64,000 nt of DNA from Streptomyces chryseus. GTDB lineage: Bacteria > Actinomycetota > Actinomycetes > Streptomycetales > Streptomycetaceae. The position numbers and the translations under genes are program-made. The stretch is taken from assembly GCF_014650755.1 (NCBI RefSeq), contig NZ_BMVO01000008.1, positions 171,721 to 235,720 on the forward strand. The letters are read 5' to 3'. Below the pieces are notes generated by a model. That model had not been told where the DNA came from and did not search any database. It saw only the letters and a program-made list of their open reading frames with translations. Of the stretch, positions 17,294-26,286 are shown piece after piece (position 1 is the first letter of the stretch; each line of letters opens with the position of its first letter).

Positions 17294-19614
17294 CGCGGCA
17301 CAACCAGCGGCTCGACGCGCTCGCCGCCACGGTGGAGCAACTGCGCCAGGACCTCGCCCTGGCGCAGGAGTCCACCGACGCCCGAGCCCTGATCGGGATC
17401 GCGACCGGCATCCTCGTCGAGCGCGGTCACGGCGGGCCGACGGAGGCCGCGCAGCACCTGGAGACGCTGGCGGAAGCCGCCCGGCTGCCGCTGCTGGAAC
17501 TCGCGGCGGACGTGGTCAACGCCGCGTCCGGTGACGCAGTCACCGACGTGCTGCCGCCGACCGCGCGCAACGCCGACAGGCGGGGGGCACCCGGGGCGGT
17601 GCTGCGGCTGCGGGCCGCGGAGGCCGGATCGCTGTCCAGCGATCCGCAGTCCGCCGCGGAGTCGCTGCTCGACCAGGCGCTGGCCCCGCTCGGCGCGGAC
17701 GCGCTGGCGCTGTGGGCGGCGGGGCAGGACGGCGCCCTGGTCCTGGCGGGCCACGCCGGCTTCCCGCGCGGGGAGGCCGAGCGGTGGCGGTACGTCCCGC
17801 CGGGCGTCGGAACGCTCGCGCAGCGGGTGCTGGGCGAACGCAAGCCGCAGTGGTACGGCAGCCTGCCCGCCGGCACGCTCGGCATCGGCGGGCGCACCGC
17901 CGGGGCCCGGGCCGTCCTGCCCGCCGAGAGCGCCGGCCGCATCCTCGGCGTACTGGAGATCTGCTGGCCGCACCCGCAGCCTCCGCTCACGCCCGCCACC
18001 ACCCGGCAGCTCGACGCGCTGGCCGGCCTGTGCGCGCACACGCTGCCGGGCGCGGACATGGACGGAAACGCCACGGACCAGCGCCCCGACGACGCCGTGA
18101 ACGCGCTGGGCGAGCTCGCGGACGGGCTGCTCGACCCCGCCCTGGTGCTCCTTCCGCTGATCGACGGCCAGGACGCGGTGTCGGACTTCCGCATCGCGCA
18201 CACCAACGCCCACTTCACCGACCTGGCGGGACGTCCGCGCAGCGCGGTCACCGGCATGAGCCTGCTGGAGGCGTACCCGCTGACCGCCCGCGAGGGCGGC
18301 CTGTACGAACACGTGGTGCGGGTCCACGCCACGGGGGAACCGTTTCGCTCCCAGCGGATGGCGCTGGGCACGCTGGTGGCCGACGTGCCGCTCAGCACGG
18401 TCGCCTCGGTGGGGATGGCCCGGTTCGGCGATGGCGTACTGCTGACCTGGCGTGTCGAGAGCGAGACGACGCGGCTGGCCGAACTGCTCCAGCACGCGCA
18501 GCGGCTGGGACGGATCGGGGGTTTCGAGGAGAACCTCGTCAACCGTCAGGTCATATGGAACAGCCAGCTGTTCTCCCTGTTCGGACTGCCGCCGACCTCC
18601 TCCCCCGTGCCTCTGGAACGGCTGCACAAGCACGCCCACCCGGACGACTCGGTGGCCATCGGCCGCTTCCTGCGCACCCTGATGCACCACCGGCACTCCG
18701 CCTCCACCGCCTTCCGGCTGCAGCGCGCGGACGGTGTGGTGCGCCACATCCGTATCGTCGCCGAACCCGTCACCGGACCTGTCGGGCAGCTGGTCGCCGT
18801 CCGCGGGGCGTACCAGGACGTCTCCTCCCAGCACTGGACAGAGGTCGCGCTGGCCGCCACCCGTGACCGGCTCGCCGACTCGGAGCAGCAGTCCGCCGAA
18901 CGCAACCGTCTCGCCCTGCAGTTGCAGCAGGCGATCATGCCGCCCTCTCCCCCGGCGGTCGACACGTCCGGACTGCGGGTCGCCGTGCGCTACCGGCCGG
19001 CCGAGGAGGGCCACCTGGTGGGCGGCGACTGGTACGACGCGGTCGTGCTGCCCTCCAAGATGGTGATGCTGGCGGTGGGCGACGTCGCCGGGCACGGCAT
19101 CAAGGCGGCGACCGGCATGGTCGTACTGCGCAACGCCCTGCGGGGCCTCGCCGCGACGGGCGCCGGGCCGGCGCAGCTGCTCGGCTGGCTGAACTCCGTG
19201 GCCCATCACCTGACCGACCAGGTGACGGCCACGGCGATCTGCGGCATCTACGACCCCGACACGCGGCAGTTGCGGTGGGCGCGCGCCGGGCATCCGCCGC
19301 CCGTACTGGTGCGCGACGGCGAGGCCACCGCGCTGCCGCTGCCGGGCGGCATCCTGCTCGGGGCCATGCCGGAGGCGCCGTACGAGGAACACCTCGTCAC
19401 GCTGAAGGCGGAGGACCGGCTGCTCATGTACACCGACGGGCTGATCGAGCGGCGCGACCTCTCGGTGCAGCAGTCGCTGGAGCACCTGTTGTCGATCGCC
19501 CAGGGGCCGGCCACGGAGGCCGAGGAGCTCGACAAGTACCTGGACGAGCTGCTGACCCACAGCCGCTCGGACACCGACGACGACACGTGCCTGATCGGTG
19601 TGCATCTGCGGTGA
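17290..19614 (+). CDS. ANTAR-GAF-PAS-SpoIIE phosphatase
   Basis: A 774-residue regulator. GTG overlaps the upstream kinase stop (GTGA), giving translational coupling. Residues 20-75 resemble an ANTAR RNA-binding domain (ALIGIATGILVERGHG), 95-250 a GAF domain, 265-505 two PAS-like domains (the second with FSLFGLPP and a PAC-like QRADGVVRHIRI segment), and 540-774 a SpoIIE/PP2C phosphatase (LQQAIMPP, GGDWYDAVVL, VGDVAGHG, YTDGLIERR). The likely role is output of the poly-HAMP kinase, acting on a STAS protein. The ANTAR assignment is the least certain. Confidence 0.9.
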   Translation: MTRHNQRLDALAATVEQLRQDLALAQESTDARALIGIATGILVERGHGGPTEAAQHLETLAEAARLPLLELAADVVNAASGDAVTDVLPPTARNADRRGAPGAVLRLRAAEAGSLSSDPQSAAESLLDQALAPLGADALALWAAGQDGALVLAGHAGFPRGEAERWRYVPPGVGTLAQRVLGERKPQWYGSLPAGTLGIGGRTAGARAVLPAESAGRILGVLEICWPHPQPPLTPATTRQLDALAGLCAHTLPGADMDGNATDQRPDDAVNALGELADGLLDPALVLLPLIDGQDAVSDFRIAHTNAHFTDLAGRPRSAVTGMSLLEAYPLTAREGGLYEHVVRVHATGEPFRSQRMALGTLVADVPLSTVASVGMARFGDGVLLTWRVESETTRLAELLQHAQRLGRIGGFEENLVNRQVIWNSQLFSLFGLPPTSSPVPLERLHKHAHPDDSVAIGRFLRTLMHHRHSASTAFRLQRADGVVRHIRIVAEPVTGPVGQLVAVRGAYQDVSSQHWTEVALAATRDRLADSEQQSAERNRLALQLQQAIMPPSPPAVDTSGLRVAVRYRPAEEGHLVGGDWYDAVVLPSKMVMLAVGDVAGHGIKAATGMVVLRNALRGLAATGAGPAQLLGWLNSVAHHLTDQVTATAICGIYDPDTRQLRWARAGHPPPVLVRDGEATALPLPGGILLGAMPEAPYEEHLVTLKAEDRLLMYTDGLIERRDLSVQQSLEHLLSIAQGPATEAEELDKYLDELLTHSRSDTDDDTCLIGVHLR

Positions 19615-19615
19615 C

Positions 19616-19646
19616 TTGAATCTCCCGCAGGGGGAGTTCCTAACGT
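19616..19646 (+). promoter_or_regulatory. MerR-family-type promoter and operator
   Basis: TTGAAT (19616-19621) and TAACGT (19641-19646) are separated by 19 bases, the overlong spacer diagnostic of MerR-controlled promoters. The spacer contains the dyad CTCCC-N5-GGGAG (19622-19636) at the usual MerR operator position. It lies between the phosphatase stop and the alpha/beta hydrolase at 19712. No merR gene is in the window, so the regulator would act in trans. Confidence 0.65.
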
Positions 19647-19711
19647 CGCGGTGAGCGCGGAGCGGCCCGTACGGACGGGTCCCGCGGACCACGGCGTACG
19701 AGGAGGGGCTC

Positions 19712-21217
19712 ATGACGGCATTCGTCCTGGTGTCGGACATCTTCACCGGCGGCTGGATATGGGACGAGGTGGCCGGGCGGCTGCGGGAGGCCGGGGCGCA
19801 GGTGTGTCCCGCGACGCCGACCGGCCTGGGCGACAGCCGTGCGCCGGCCGGGCCGGACACCGACCTGGAGACGCATGTCCGGGACGTGGTGCGGCTGATC
19901 GACGGTGTCAAGGAGCCGCAGGTGGTCCTCGTGGGTCACGGCTACGGCGTCCACCCGGTGCTCGGGGCGGCCGGCCTGCGCCCGGAGCGGGTCTCCCGGA
20001 TCGTCTTCGTGGACGCGGGCATGCCCCAGGACGGCGACACGGCCGCCAAGCTGGTGGCCGACCAGGCGGTCCGCGAACGGCTGCTCGATCCGGCCGGGTG
20101 GACCGGCGGCGGGCCGCTCTCCCCGCCGCCGCTGAACGGGTGGCAGCGCTGGGGCAGTACCGAGGGCGTCCCCGCCGACGCGCTGGAGCGGCTCAGCCGG
20201 CTCGCCGCACCGCAGCCCGTCGGCACGCTCACCCAGCCGCTGCGGCTGGCGGAGGAGGTGTCGCGGCTGCCGATGACGGGGGTCCTGTGCACCGCGAGCG
20301 GGGCGAGCATCGAAGGGGTGGAGATGCTCGTGGGCTTCGGCGACCCGCGCCTCCAGGCCCTCACCGACCCGCGCGTGACCTTTTTCGAACTCGGCACCGG
20401 GCACTGGCCGATGCTGTCCTGCCCCGAGGAGCTGGCCGGCGTGCTGCTCCGGGCCGCGGCGGGGGAAGGACACCGCCTGACCGCGAAGCCCGGCGAGCCG
20501 CCCGCACACCTGCGGCCGTTCCTCCTGGACGTGCCCGGGCAGCGCCGCGAGCGGGTGGGCCGGGTCGACCTCCACCTGCCCGGCACCGAGGAGCCCCGCC
20601 CGGCCGTGGTGTTCGTCCACGGCGGGCCGGTCCCCGCCGACGCGCGGCCCACCCCGCGCGACTGGCCGGCCCTGGTGGGCTACGCCCAGTACGTGGCGAG
20701 CCTGGGGACGGTCGGTGTGACGGTGGATCACCGGCTGCACGACCTCGCCGACTACGCCCGTGCGGCCGAGGACGTCGCCGACGCGGTCGAGGCCGTACGG
20801 GCCGATCCGCGGGTCGACGGCGAACGCGTCGCGCTGTGGTTCTTCTCCGGCGGCGGGCTGCTGTCGGCGGACTGGCTCGCGGCGCCGCCGCCGTGGCTGC
20901 GGTGCCTCGCGGCGACCTACCCCGTCCTCGCGCCGCTGCCGAACTGGGGGCTCGCCGATTCCCGGTTCCGGCCGGCCGAGGCAGTGCGGACGGCGGGGCG
21001 GCTGCCGGTGGTAGTGACGCGGGTGGGGCTCGAACGCCCGGAGATCGCCGCGACGGTCGAGGAGTTCCTCGACGCCGCCGGGGACTGCGGGGCCGCTGTC
21101 GAGGTGGTCGACCTGCCCACCGGCCGGCACGCGTTCGAGACGACCGACCGGAGCGAGGAGGCGCGCCGGGCGGTGGACCTCGCGGTGCGGTCCGTGCTGG
21201 GGCACCTGGAGGGCTGA
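19712..21217 (+). CDS. Two-domain alpha/beta hydrolase fusion
   Basis: A 501-residue protein made of two hydrolase-like halves. Residues 1-255 resemble plant-esterase/pyrethroid-hydrolase proteins (LVSDIFTGGWIWDEV, ending TGHWPMLSCPEEL) but the nucleophile elbow reads GHGYG, so the usual Ser is absent. Residues 275-500 resemble dienelactone hydrolase/esterase proteins (VVFVHGGPVP; elbow FFSGGG with a candidate Ser; TGRHAFE with the His). Thus only the C-terminal half looks active. It sits behind a MerR-type promoter and is probably monocistronic. Substrate unknown. Confidence 0.82.
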   Translation: MTAFVLVSDIFTGGWIWDEVAGRLREAGAQVCPATPTGLGDSRAPAGPDTDLETHVRDVVRLIDGVKEPQVVLVGHGYGVHPVLGAAGLRPERVSRIVFVDAGMPQDGDTAAKLVADQAVRERLLDPAGWTGGGPLSPPPLNGWQRWGSTEGVPADALERLSRLAAPQPVGTLTQPLRLAEEVSRLPMTGVLCTASGASIEGVEMLVGFGDPRLQALTDPRVTFFELGTGHWPMLSCPEELAGVLLRAAAGEGHRLTAKPGEPPAHLRPFLLDVPGQRRERVGRVDLHLPGTEEPRPAVVFVHGGPVPADARPTPRDWPALVGYAQYVASLGTVGVTVDHRLHDLADYARAAEDVADAVEAVRADPRVDGERVALWFFSGGGLLSADWLAAPPPWLRCLAATYPVLAPLPNWGLADSRFRPAEAVRTAGRLPVVVTRVGLERPEIAATVEEFLDAAGDCGAAVEVVDLPTGRHAFETTDRSEEARRAVDLAVRSVLGHLEG

Positions 21218-21255
21218 GGCGAGCCCTGTGCCGGCGTACCGTCCGTAGTCGTGCG

Positions 21256-21281
21256 CGGCCCCGGTCCGCCGGCCGGGGCCG
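21256..21281. terminator. Bidirectional hairpin terminator
   Basis: CGGCCCCGG (21256-21264) pairs perfectly with CCGGGGCCG (21273-21281) over nine bases around an eight-base loop. It lies between the convergent stops of the hydrolase (21217) and the phospholipase D-family gene (21288). Confidence 0.65.
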
Positions 21282-21287
21282 GCGCCG

Positions 21288-22484
21288 TCACAGGAAGCGG
21301 CGTATGGGCTGCACCGCGAGTTCGCGGGCCCGCTGGGTGAGTGAGCGGCGCTTCCAGCGGCCCTCGCTGATCCGATCGCTCAGGGCCACGTCGTCGTCGA
21401 AGTGGGAGTCGAGCGTCGCGGTGAACTCTTCGTCCAGGACGGCGAGCATGACCTCCTCGTCGTGGTCGAGCGAGCGGCGGTTGAAGTTCGTGGAGCCGAT
21501 CAGCGCCGCCGTACGGTCGACCGTGATCACCTTCGCGTGCATCATCGTCGGCTGGTACTGGTAGATCTTCACGCCGCAGGCGGTCAGCTCCTCGTAGAAG
21601 TGCTGGCCGGCCAGCTTGCACACCCGCTTGTCGGTGTGCGGGCCGGGCAGCAGGATCTCCACCTCCACGCCGCGGCGTGCGGTGGCGCAGAGCAGCTCGA
21701 CGAAGAAGGCGTCCGGTGAGAAGTAGGCGGTGGCCAGCCGGAAGCGTTCCTCGGCCGACTCCAGCATGACCCGCATGAGGGTCTGCATGTCCTGCCAGCC
21801 GAAACTGGCCGAGCCTCTGACCACCTGGATCACCGCGTCGCCCTGCGGGCTGTGCTCGACGAACCGGTCGCGGTCGTCGAAGAGTTCGTCGTGGCACTCC
21901 GCCCAGTTCTGCGCGAACGCGGCGGCGATGCCGTCCACCGCGGGGCCGCGGACCTGCACGTGGGTGTCGCGCCACTCGCCGGGGCCGCGGGCGTCGCCGC
22001 ACCACTCCTCGGCGATCCCCACCCCGCCGGTGAACGCGGTCTGCTCGTCGACGACGAGGACCTTGCGGTGGCAGCGGTGGTTCTGCTTGAAGGGCGAGAG
22101 CCGCAACGGCTTGCGGAACCACATCACCTGGACCCCGGCCCGCTCCATGGTGTCCAGCTGGTCGGTCTCGATGAGCCGGCTGCCGAAGCCGTCCAACAGG
22201 AGCCGGACCCGTACCCCCGCGCTCGCCCGCTCGGCGAGCGCCTCGGCGAACTGGAGGGCGATGTCGCCCTTCCAGTACACGAACGTCATCATGTCCACGG
22301 TGTGCCGGGCCGAGCGGATGCCCTCCAGCATCGCGGTGAAGATCTCGTCGCCGTTGCGCAACGGGAGGACGGCGTTGCCCTCGGTGGCCGCGATGCCTAT
22401 CAGCCGCTCCAGACGCCGGCGTATCCGCGCGCTCCGGTCCTCACCGGGCGGGGCGGCTTGCGCTTCCAGAGTGTGAGAGGTCAT
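21288..22484 (-). CDS. Phospholipase D-family cardiolipin synthase-like protein
   Basis: A 398-residue protein with ATG behind AAGGAG. Two HKD motifs are intact: HRKVLVVD, followed by TAFTGG, and HAKVITVD, followed by AALIGSTNFNRRS. This is the cardiolipin synthase/PLD phosphatidyltransferase layout. It lacks the N-terminal transmembrane pair of classical ClsA and is nearer the soluble ClsB type in length. Likely reactions are phosphatidyl transfer to a glycerol headgroup or phosphodiester hydrolysis. The gene for a small membrane protein lies 104 bases upstream on the same strand. Confidence 0.88.
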   Translation of the reverse strand: MTSHTLEAQAAPPGEDRSARIRRRLERLIGIAATEGNAVLPLRNGDEIFTAMLEGIRSARHTVDMMTFVYWKGDIALQFAEALAERASAGVRVRLLLDGFGSRLIETDQLDTMERAGVQVMWFRKPLRLSPFKQNHRCHRKVLVVDEQTAFTGGVGIAEEWCGDARGPGEWRDTHVQVRGPAVDGIAAAFAQNWAECHDELFDDRDRFVEHSPQGDAVIQVVRGSASFGWQDMQTLMRVMLESAEERFRLATAYFSPDAFFVELLCATARRGVEVEILLPGPHTDKRVCKLAGQHFYEELTACGVKIYQYQPTMMHAKVITVDRTAALIGSTNFNRRSLDHDEEVMLAVLDEEFTATLDSHFDDDVALSDRISEGRWKRRSLTQRARELAVQPIRRFL

Positions 22485-22588
22485 CTGCGACGGCTCCTTG
22501 GTACGGGTGGGGTCGGGCGGCGGTACTCTGCCGAAGCCCTGAAGGTACGGCCGGAGCACTGCGCCCCGGCCCTTGCTGCGGGAACGCC

Positions 22589-23158
22589 CTAGAGGGCGTC
22601 GCCGTCCGGACGCCGGGCGGCGCGCCGCCTGAGCCACAGCGGCAGCGCGTACCAGCACAGACCGAACCACAGCATGACCGCGCCGGCCAGCGCCCCGCCG
22701 AGGAAGTCCGGGATCGCGACCCGCAGGATGAGCAGGAGCGTGCAGCCGATGGTCAGGGCGAGGAACACCATGCCACACATCATGAGACGGCCGGCGACCT
22801 CCACCACGTCGTCCTTCATCCGCTGCCCCGACAGGAAACGGTGGATGGAGACGGGGGCTATCAGCGATCCGGTGGCCGACGCGCCGCACACCACGGTGAT
22901 GACGTAGACGGTCCGGTCGAAGGTGCCCAGGTCGTGGAAGAGCGGGGTGAAGGCGACGCTGAGCAGGAAGCCGAAGAGGATCTGCACACCCGTCTGCGCG
23001 ACCCGGGTCTCCTGCAGGATCTCGTTCCACCGCCGGTTGACCCGCTCACGCGCGGTTTCCTGCTCGGCGTCGCGGGGTTCGGGGCGGTCGTCGGCTCTGC
23101 ATCCGTCGCAGGCGGCTTCTCCCGGGCTCGGCTCGGCCCGCTGTCCGGTCATGGTCAT
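22589..23158 (-). CDS. DUF6328-type membrane protein
   Basis: A 189-residue protein starting at ATG 23158 with GGAGG five bases upstream. The N terminus (1-45) is acidic and polar, then NRRWNEILQETRVAQTGVQILFGFLL begins the first of four hydrophobic segments (about 58-76, 84-104, 125-147, 150-172). The QTGVQILFGFLL helix is typical of actinobacterial DUF6328 proteins, which have no established function. It may be co-transcribed with the downstream PLD-family gene, which would fit a membrane-lipid role, but that is inference. Confidence 0.78.
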   Translation of the reverse strand: MTMTGQRAEPSPGEAACDGCRADDRPEPRDAEQETARERVNRRWNEILQETRVAQTGVQILFGFLLSVAFTPLFHDLGTFDRTVYVITVVCGASATGSLIAPVSIHRFLSGQRMKDDVVEVAGRLMMCGMVFLALTIGCTLLLILRVAIPDFLGGALAGAVMLWFGLCWYALPLWLRRRAARRPDGDAL

Positions 23159-23434
23159 GGCATCCTCCAGGGCTCCAGCACACCAGTTGCCCCGTCCGGC
23201 CGAAACCATGCGGCCCCCGCCCCGGGACGCGCCGGGTGCTCGGCGTGAGTCAGGCCACGCGCGGCGGGTCGCGCACGCGGGCGCAGGCCCGCTGCCACGC
23301 AACGCGCCGGTCGCACGGGGGGCGGGCGGCGTCCGGCCCGAAGGGGCAGGACCGTCCTGGCCCCGCTGGCGGACCACCGCACGGATGCGTGCGCGGACGC
23401 TGGGATAGCCTGCGGCGATCGATCAAGCTCAGGG

Positions 23435-24106
23435 GTGGGGTTCTTCATGGGGCAGAACGTGGCGCGGGGCATCGGGCCCGTGGCGGCGGTGGCGGTGGCG
23501 GTGCTGATGCTGGCCGGCTGTTCGTCGGCGCCGGACGGCGGCGCGGCCGCCCGGGACCAGCCGGCCAAGAAGCCGGGCGGCAGCGCACCGGCCGGGACGC
23601 GGGACGACGCCGAGGGCGCGGCCCTCGGCGGGAGCGGGACGGCGTGCGCCCTGCCCGTGACCTTCAGGACCGCTGCCGACTGGACGGCGGAGAAGGTGAC
23701 GGCGGGCGACGAGGACGACGTGTTCAGCTCCCTCGCGCGGCAGGGTCCCGTCAAGCTCGTCTGCGAGATCGACGCCAAGCCGGCCGGGAACATCGGCTAT
23801 CTGCGGGTGTGGACCGGCGAGGGCGGCGGCTCGCCGCGCGAGGTGCTCGAAGGTTTCATGGCCGACGAGAAGAACGCGGGGACGATCCGCTACCGGGAGA
23901 CCGAGGCCGGTGAGCTCCCTGCCGTCGAGGTCACCTACCTGATCACCAGCGAACTCCTCGACGAGCCGAAGAAGGAGCGGGCGCTCGCCGTCGGAGCCCC
24001 CGGCGGCACGGTGGTACTGCACCTGGGCGGCCTGGACACCCAGGAGCACGAGCAGATGCTCCCGGCGTACGAGCTGGCCAGGAAGACCATGGCGGCCACG
24101 GGCTGA
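23435..24106 (+). CDS. Putative secreted lipoprotein
   Basis: A 223-residue protein with a lipoprotein signal ending LAGCSS, so the mature N-terminal Cys should be lipidated and held on the outer face of the membrane. A low-complexity Ala/Gly/Pro linker (about 35-65) precedes a compact domain at 68-222 with CALPVTFRTAADW and LPAVEVTYL. I do not recognise a specific function, though the domain resembles PsbP-like lipoproteins found in Streptomyces. GTG at 23435 is given; ATG at 23447 is an equally good start. Confidence 0.78.
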   Translation: MGFFMGQNVARGIGPVAAVAVAVLMLAGCSSAPDGGAAARDQPAKKPGGSAPAGTRDDAEGAALGGSGTACALPVTFRTAADWTAEKVTAGDEDDVFSSLARQGPVKLVCEIDAKPAGNIGYLRVWTGEGGGSPREVLEGFMADEKNAGTIRYRETEAGELPAVEVTYLITSELLDEPKKERALAVGAPGGTVVLHLGGLDTQEHEQMLPAYELARKTMAATG

Positions 24107-24486
24107 CGTCACCGGGTGGTGGCCTGCGCCAGTGGCCAACTGACGTTCGAAGGTAACGGTTCGTCCGGCCGCGCGGTCGGCGTCTGCCCCGGTACGGGCG
24201 GCGGTCCCGGGGCGGGGCGCGACGGGTGTCGCGCTCCGGTGGGCCCTCTCACCGGGGGCGGCTGTGTCCGGCGTAGCGGGTGGGCCGCTTGTGCGTGGTG
24301 TGCCCGTCGTCCGACGCGGTCCCGAGCAACCGCGCAGCCGTCTGTCGCGGCGCGAGGGAAAGACGCCCGTGCAGGGATACTTTCGACAGAGCGGGCAGAT
24401 GACCCGTAATAGAGTCTGGAATGCGTGCGACGACAGCGTCGGCCTCCTGAAGGCGGTGCGCGGATGTTCATGGGAGTGACGGCCGT
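24107..24486. other. Intergenic region upstream of MarR gene
   Basis: No credible gene is seen. A possible promoter for the downstream MarR gene is a TAATAG box near 24407 with a weak -35 region. No palindrome typical of a MarR operator was obvious by eye. Confidence 0.4.
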
Positions 24487-24972
24487 ATGGAGCGTGCGGG
24501 ACCACCGGACGACTCTGCGGGCGATCTCGCCTCCCAGCTGACCGCGGCGGCCGAAGCGGTGGTGGCCACCTGGACACAGGCCACGCGCACCGCCTCCCCG
24601 CGCCTGTCCGCGCTCCAGCTGGAAGCACTGCTGATCGTCCGGCGCTGGCCGGGCATCAACCTCACCGGGCTGGCCGAAGAGGTCGGGGCCGCCCCGCCGG
24701 CGGTCAGCCGGCTGTGCGACCGGCTCGAAGCGGCCGGACTGCTGCGCCGCGAACCGGCGCCCACCAGCCGTCGGGAGATCGGGCTGGTCCTGACGCTCCA
24801 GGGGAACGAGCTGATCGACGCCCTGTTCGCCCGCCGCCACGAGATGTTCGCCGCCGTCCTCAGCCGGATGCGGCCCGCCGAACGCCGGCAGCTTCTGTCG
24901 GGTCTGCTGGCCTTCGCCCGGGCGGCGGCCCGGCCCGGCGGCGTCGACGCCGACCGGGAACTGCCGGGCTAG
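24487..24972 (+). CDS. MarR-family transcriptional regulator (copy 1)
   Basis: A 161-residue winged-helix regulator with GGGAG eight bases before ATG. The DNA-binding core spans about 38-105 (INLTGLAEEVGAAPPAVSRL, then DRLEAAGLLRR and TSRREIGLVLT). N- and C-terminal helices would form the dimer. It is clearly paralogous to the MarR gene at 26287, sharing the VSRLCDRLEAAGL and TSRREI blocks. Its stop overlaps the stop of the convergent SpoIIE phosphatase in a shared CTAG (24969-24972). Confidence 0.9.
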   Translation: MERAGPPDDSAGDLASQLTAAAEAVVATWTQATRTASPRLSALQLEALLIVRRWPGINLTGLAEEVGAAPPAVSRLCDRLEAAGLLRREPAPTSRREIGLVLTLQGNELIDALFARRHEMFAAVLSRMRPAERRQLLSGLLAFARAAARPGGVDADRELPG

Positions 24973-26159
24973 CCGGTCCTGCCGCGCCAGTCCAGGCAGA
25001 CGACGGCGGCGTCGTGGGGCAGGTCGTGACTGCCGTGGTACTGCATCAGCGCCTCGACGACGGCACGGGCCGTCTCGTGCGTCGTCGAGCCGCCCGTCGC
25101 CGCGATGGTCTCGCGCAGGGCGTCCTCGCCGAAGACGCCGGCCTTCGTCCTCGACTGCGCGCTGTGCACACCGCTGCTCACCACGACGAGGCGGTCGCCG
25201 CGCTCCAGGTGGAACGACTCCTCGTGGTACTCCGTCTCCTCGAACATGCCCAGCGGCGCCTGGGTGTCCAGCTCCAGCCGCTCCACGCTCTCCCGTCGCC
25301 GGCGGTACAGCCGGGGGGAGCCCGCGTCGACCGCCCGCACGTGGCCGGTGGCCAGGTCGAAACGCAGCAGGAGCGTCGCCGAGTACTGGGCTCCGGCGTA
25401 CTCTCCGTAGATGGCCTGATCGGCGAGGCAGGCCTGGTCGGCCAGGGAGACTCCCGCACGGCGCGCGTTGCGCAGGGCGCTGACGGTGAGGTTCGTCAGC
25501 AGCGCGGCCTGGATGCCCTGCCCCTTCCCGTCCGACACGGTGACGGTCAGATGGTCGTCGGTGAGCGACCAGTCGAAGTTGTCACCGCCGATGGCGTAGG
25601 CCGGCTCCAGGTGAGCGCCAAGGGCGTACTCGGCCGCTTCGAACCCCCGGCCGGGCAGGAGCTGCCACTGCATCTCGGCTGCCAGGGTGAGGCGCTTGCG
25701 CCGGCGGGTCTGGAGGTAGAGGTCGGTGTCGCGTTCGGCGACGAGCAGTTCGTGGCCGACCGCCGTGGCGAAGGCGGCCAGCTCCAGGATGCCCGGCGCC
25801 CCGGCCGCCGACTCCGGCAGGTGTACGGACAGCACGCCCAGCCGGTCTCCGCGTACGGTGACGGGCAGATGCACCGTGACCGTGCCCGGTTCCGCCGTGA
25901 CCTCCATGACCGCGGCCTGCGTCGAGAAGGCGCGCCCGGCGGGGTGGGTGCCGTGCACCGGGACCGATTCGCCCGTGTGGGGCAGACGCGTCACCGGCTG
26001 GAGCACCGCCAGGCCGTAGTCGGCCAGGAGGACCGTCACGGAGCGGGCGTCGACGTGGCGGGCGAGCAACGCGTGTGCGGTGGACAGCAGAGCGGTGGGC
26101 GGCGCCGCCCGCAACGCGCTCTCTGCCGCACCGAGCCATCGACCGGGCTGGTTGGTCAT
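24969..26159 (-). CDS. GAF-SpoIIE PP2C-type phosphatase
   Basis: A 396-residue protein with ATG behind GAGGGAAG. Residues 25-150 form a GAF-like sensor (TVLLADYGLAVLQPV, then HPAGRAF), followed by a basic linker. Residues 165-394 are a SpoIIE/PP2C phosphatase (EMQWQLLPG, IGGDNFDWSL, SDGKGQGIQA, HDAAVVCLDW), with FDW replacing the more usual FYD. It is flanked by two paralogous MarR genes and may share their regulation; its substrate is presumably a STAS protein elsewhere. Confidence 0.9.
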   Translation of the reverse strand: MTNQPGRWLGAAESALRAAPPTALLSTAHALLARHVDARSVTVLLADYGLAVLQPVTRLPHTGESVPVHGTHPAGRAFSTQAAVMEVTAEPGTVTVHLPVTVRGDRLGVLSVHLPESAAGAPGILELAAFATAVGHELLVAERDTDLYLQTRRRKRLTLAAEMQWQLLPGRGFEAAEYALGAHLEPAYAIGGDNFDWSLTDDHLTVTVSDGKGQGIQAALLTNLTVSALRNARRAGVSLADQACLADQAIYGEYAGAQYSATLLLRFDLATGHVRAVDAGSPRLYRRRRESVERLELDTQAPLGMFEETEYHEESFHLERGDRLVVVSSGVHSAQSRTKAGVFGEDALRETIAATGGSTTHETARAVVEALMQYHGSHDLPHDAAVVCLDWRGRTG

Positions 26160-26286
26160 GGTTTCTTCCCTCGAGGTCCGTGACGATCCCGCATGGACGG
26201 CGACAGAGCCCCGCGGTTTCCTCACCGCGCCGTACGCGGGTTCATCCTGCCCTGCCGACGGCCGGGCATGCTCGGCGGCCGTGGCG

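Noticed and set aside
24116..24409. A 97-residue plus-strand frame between the lipoprotein and MarR genes
   Set aside because: Gly/Arg/Cys-rich translation, no ribosome site and no family similarity; treated as intergenic.
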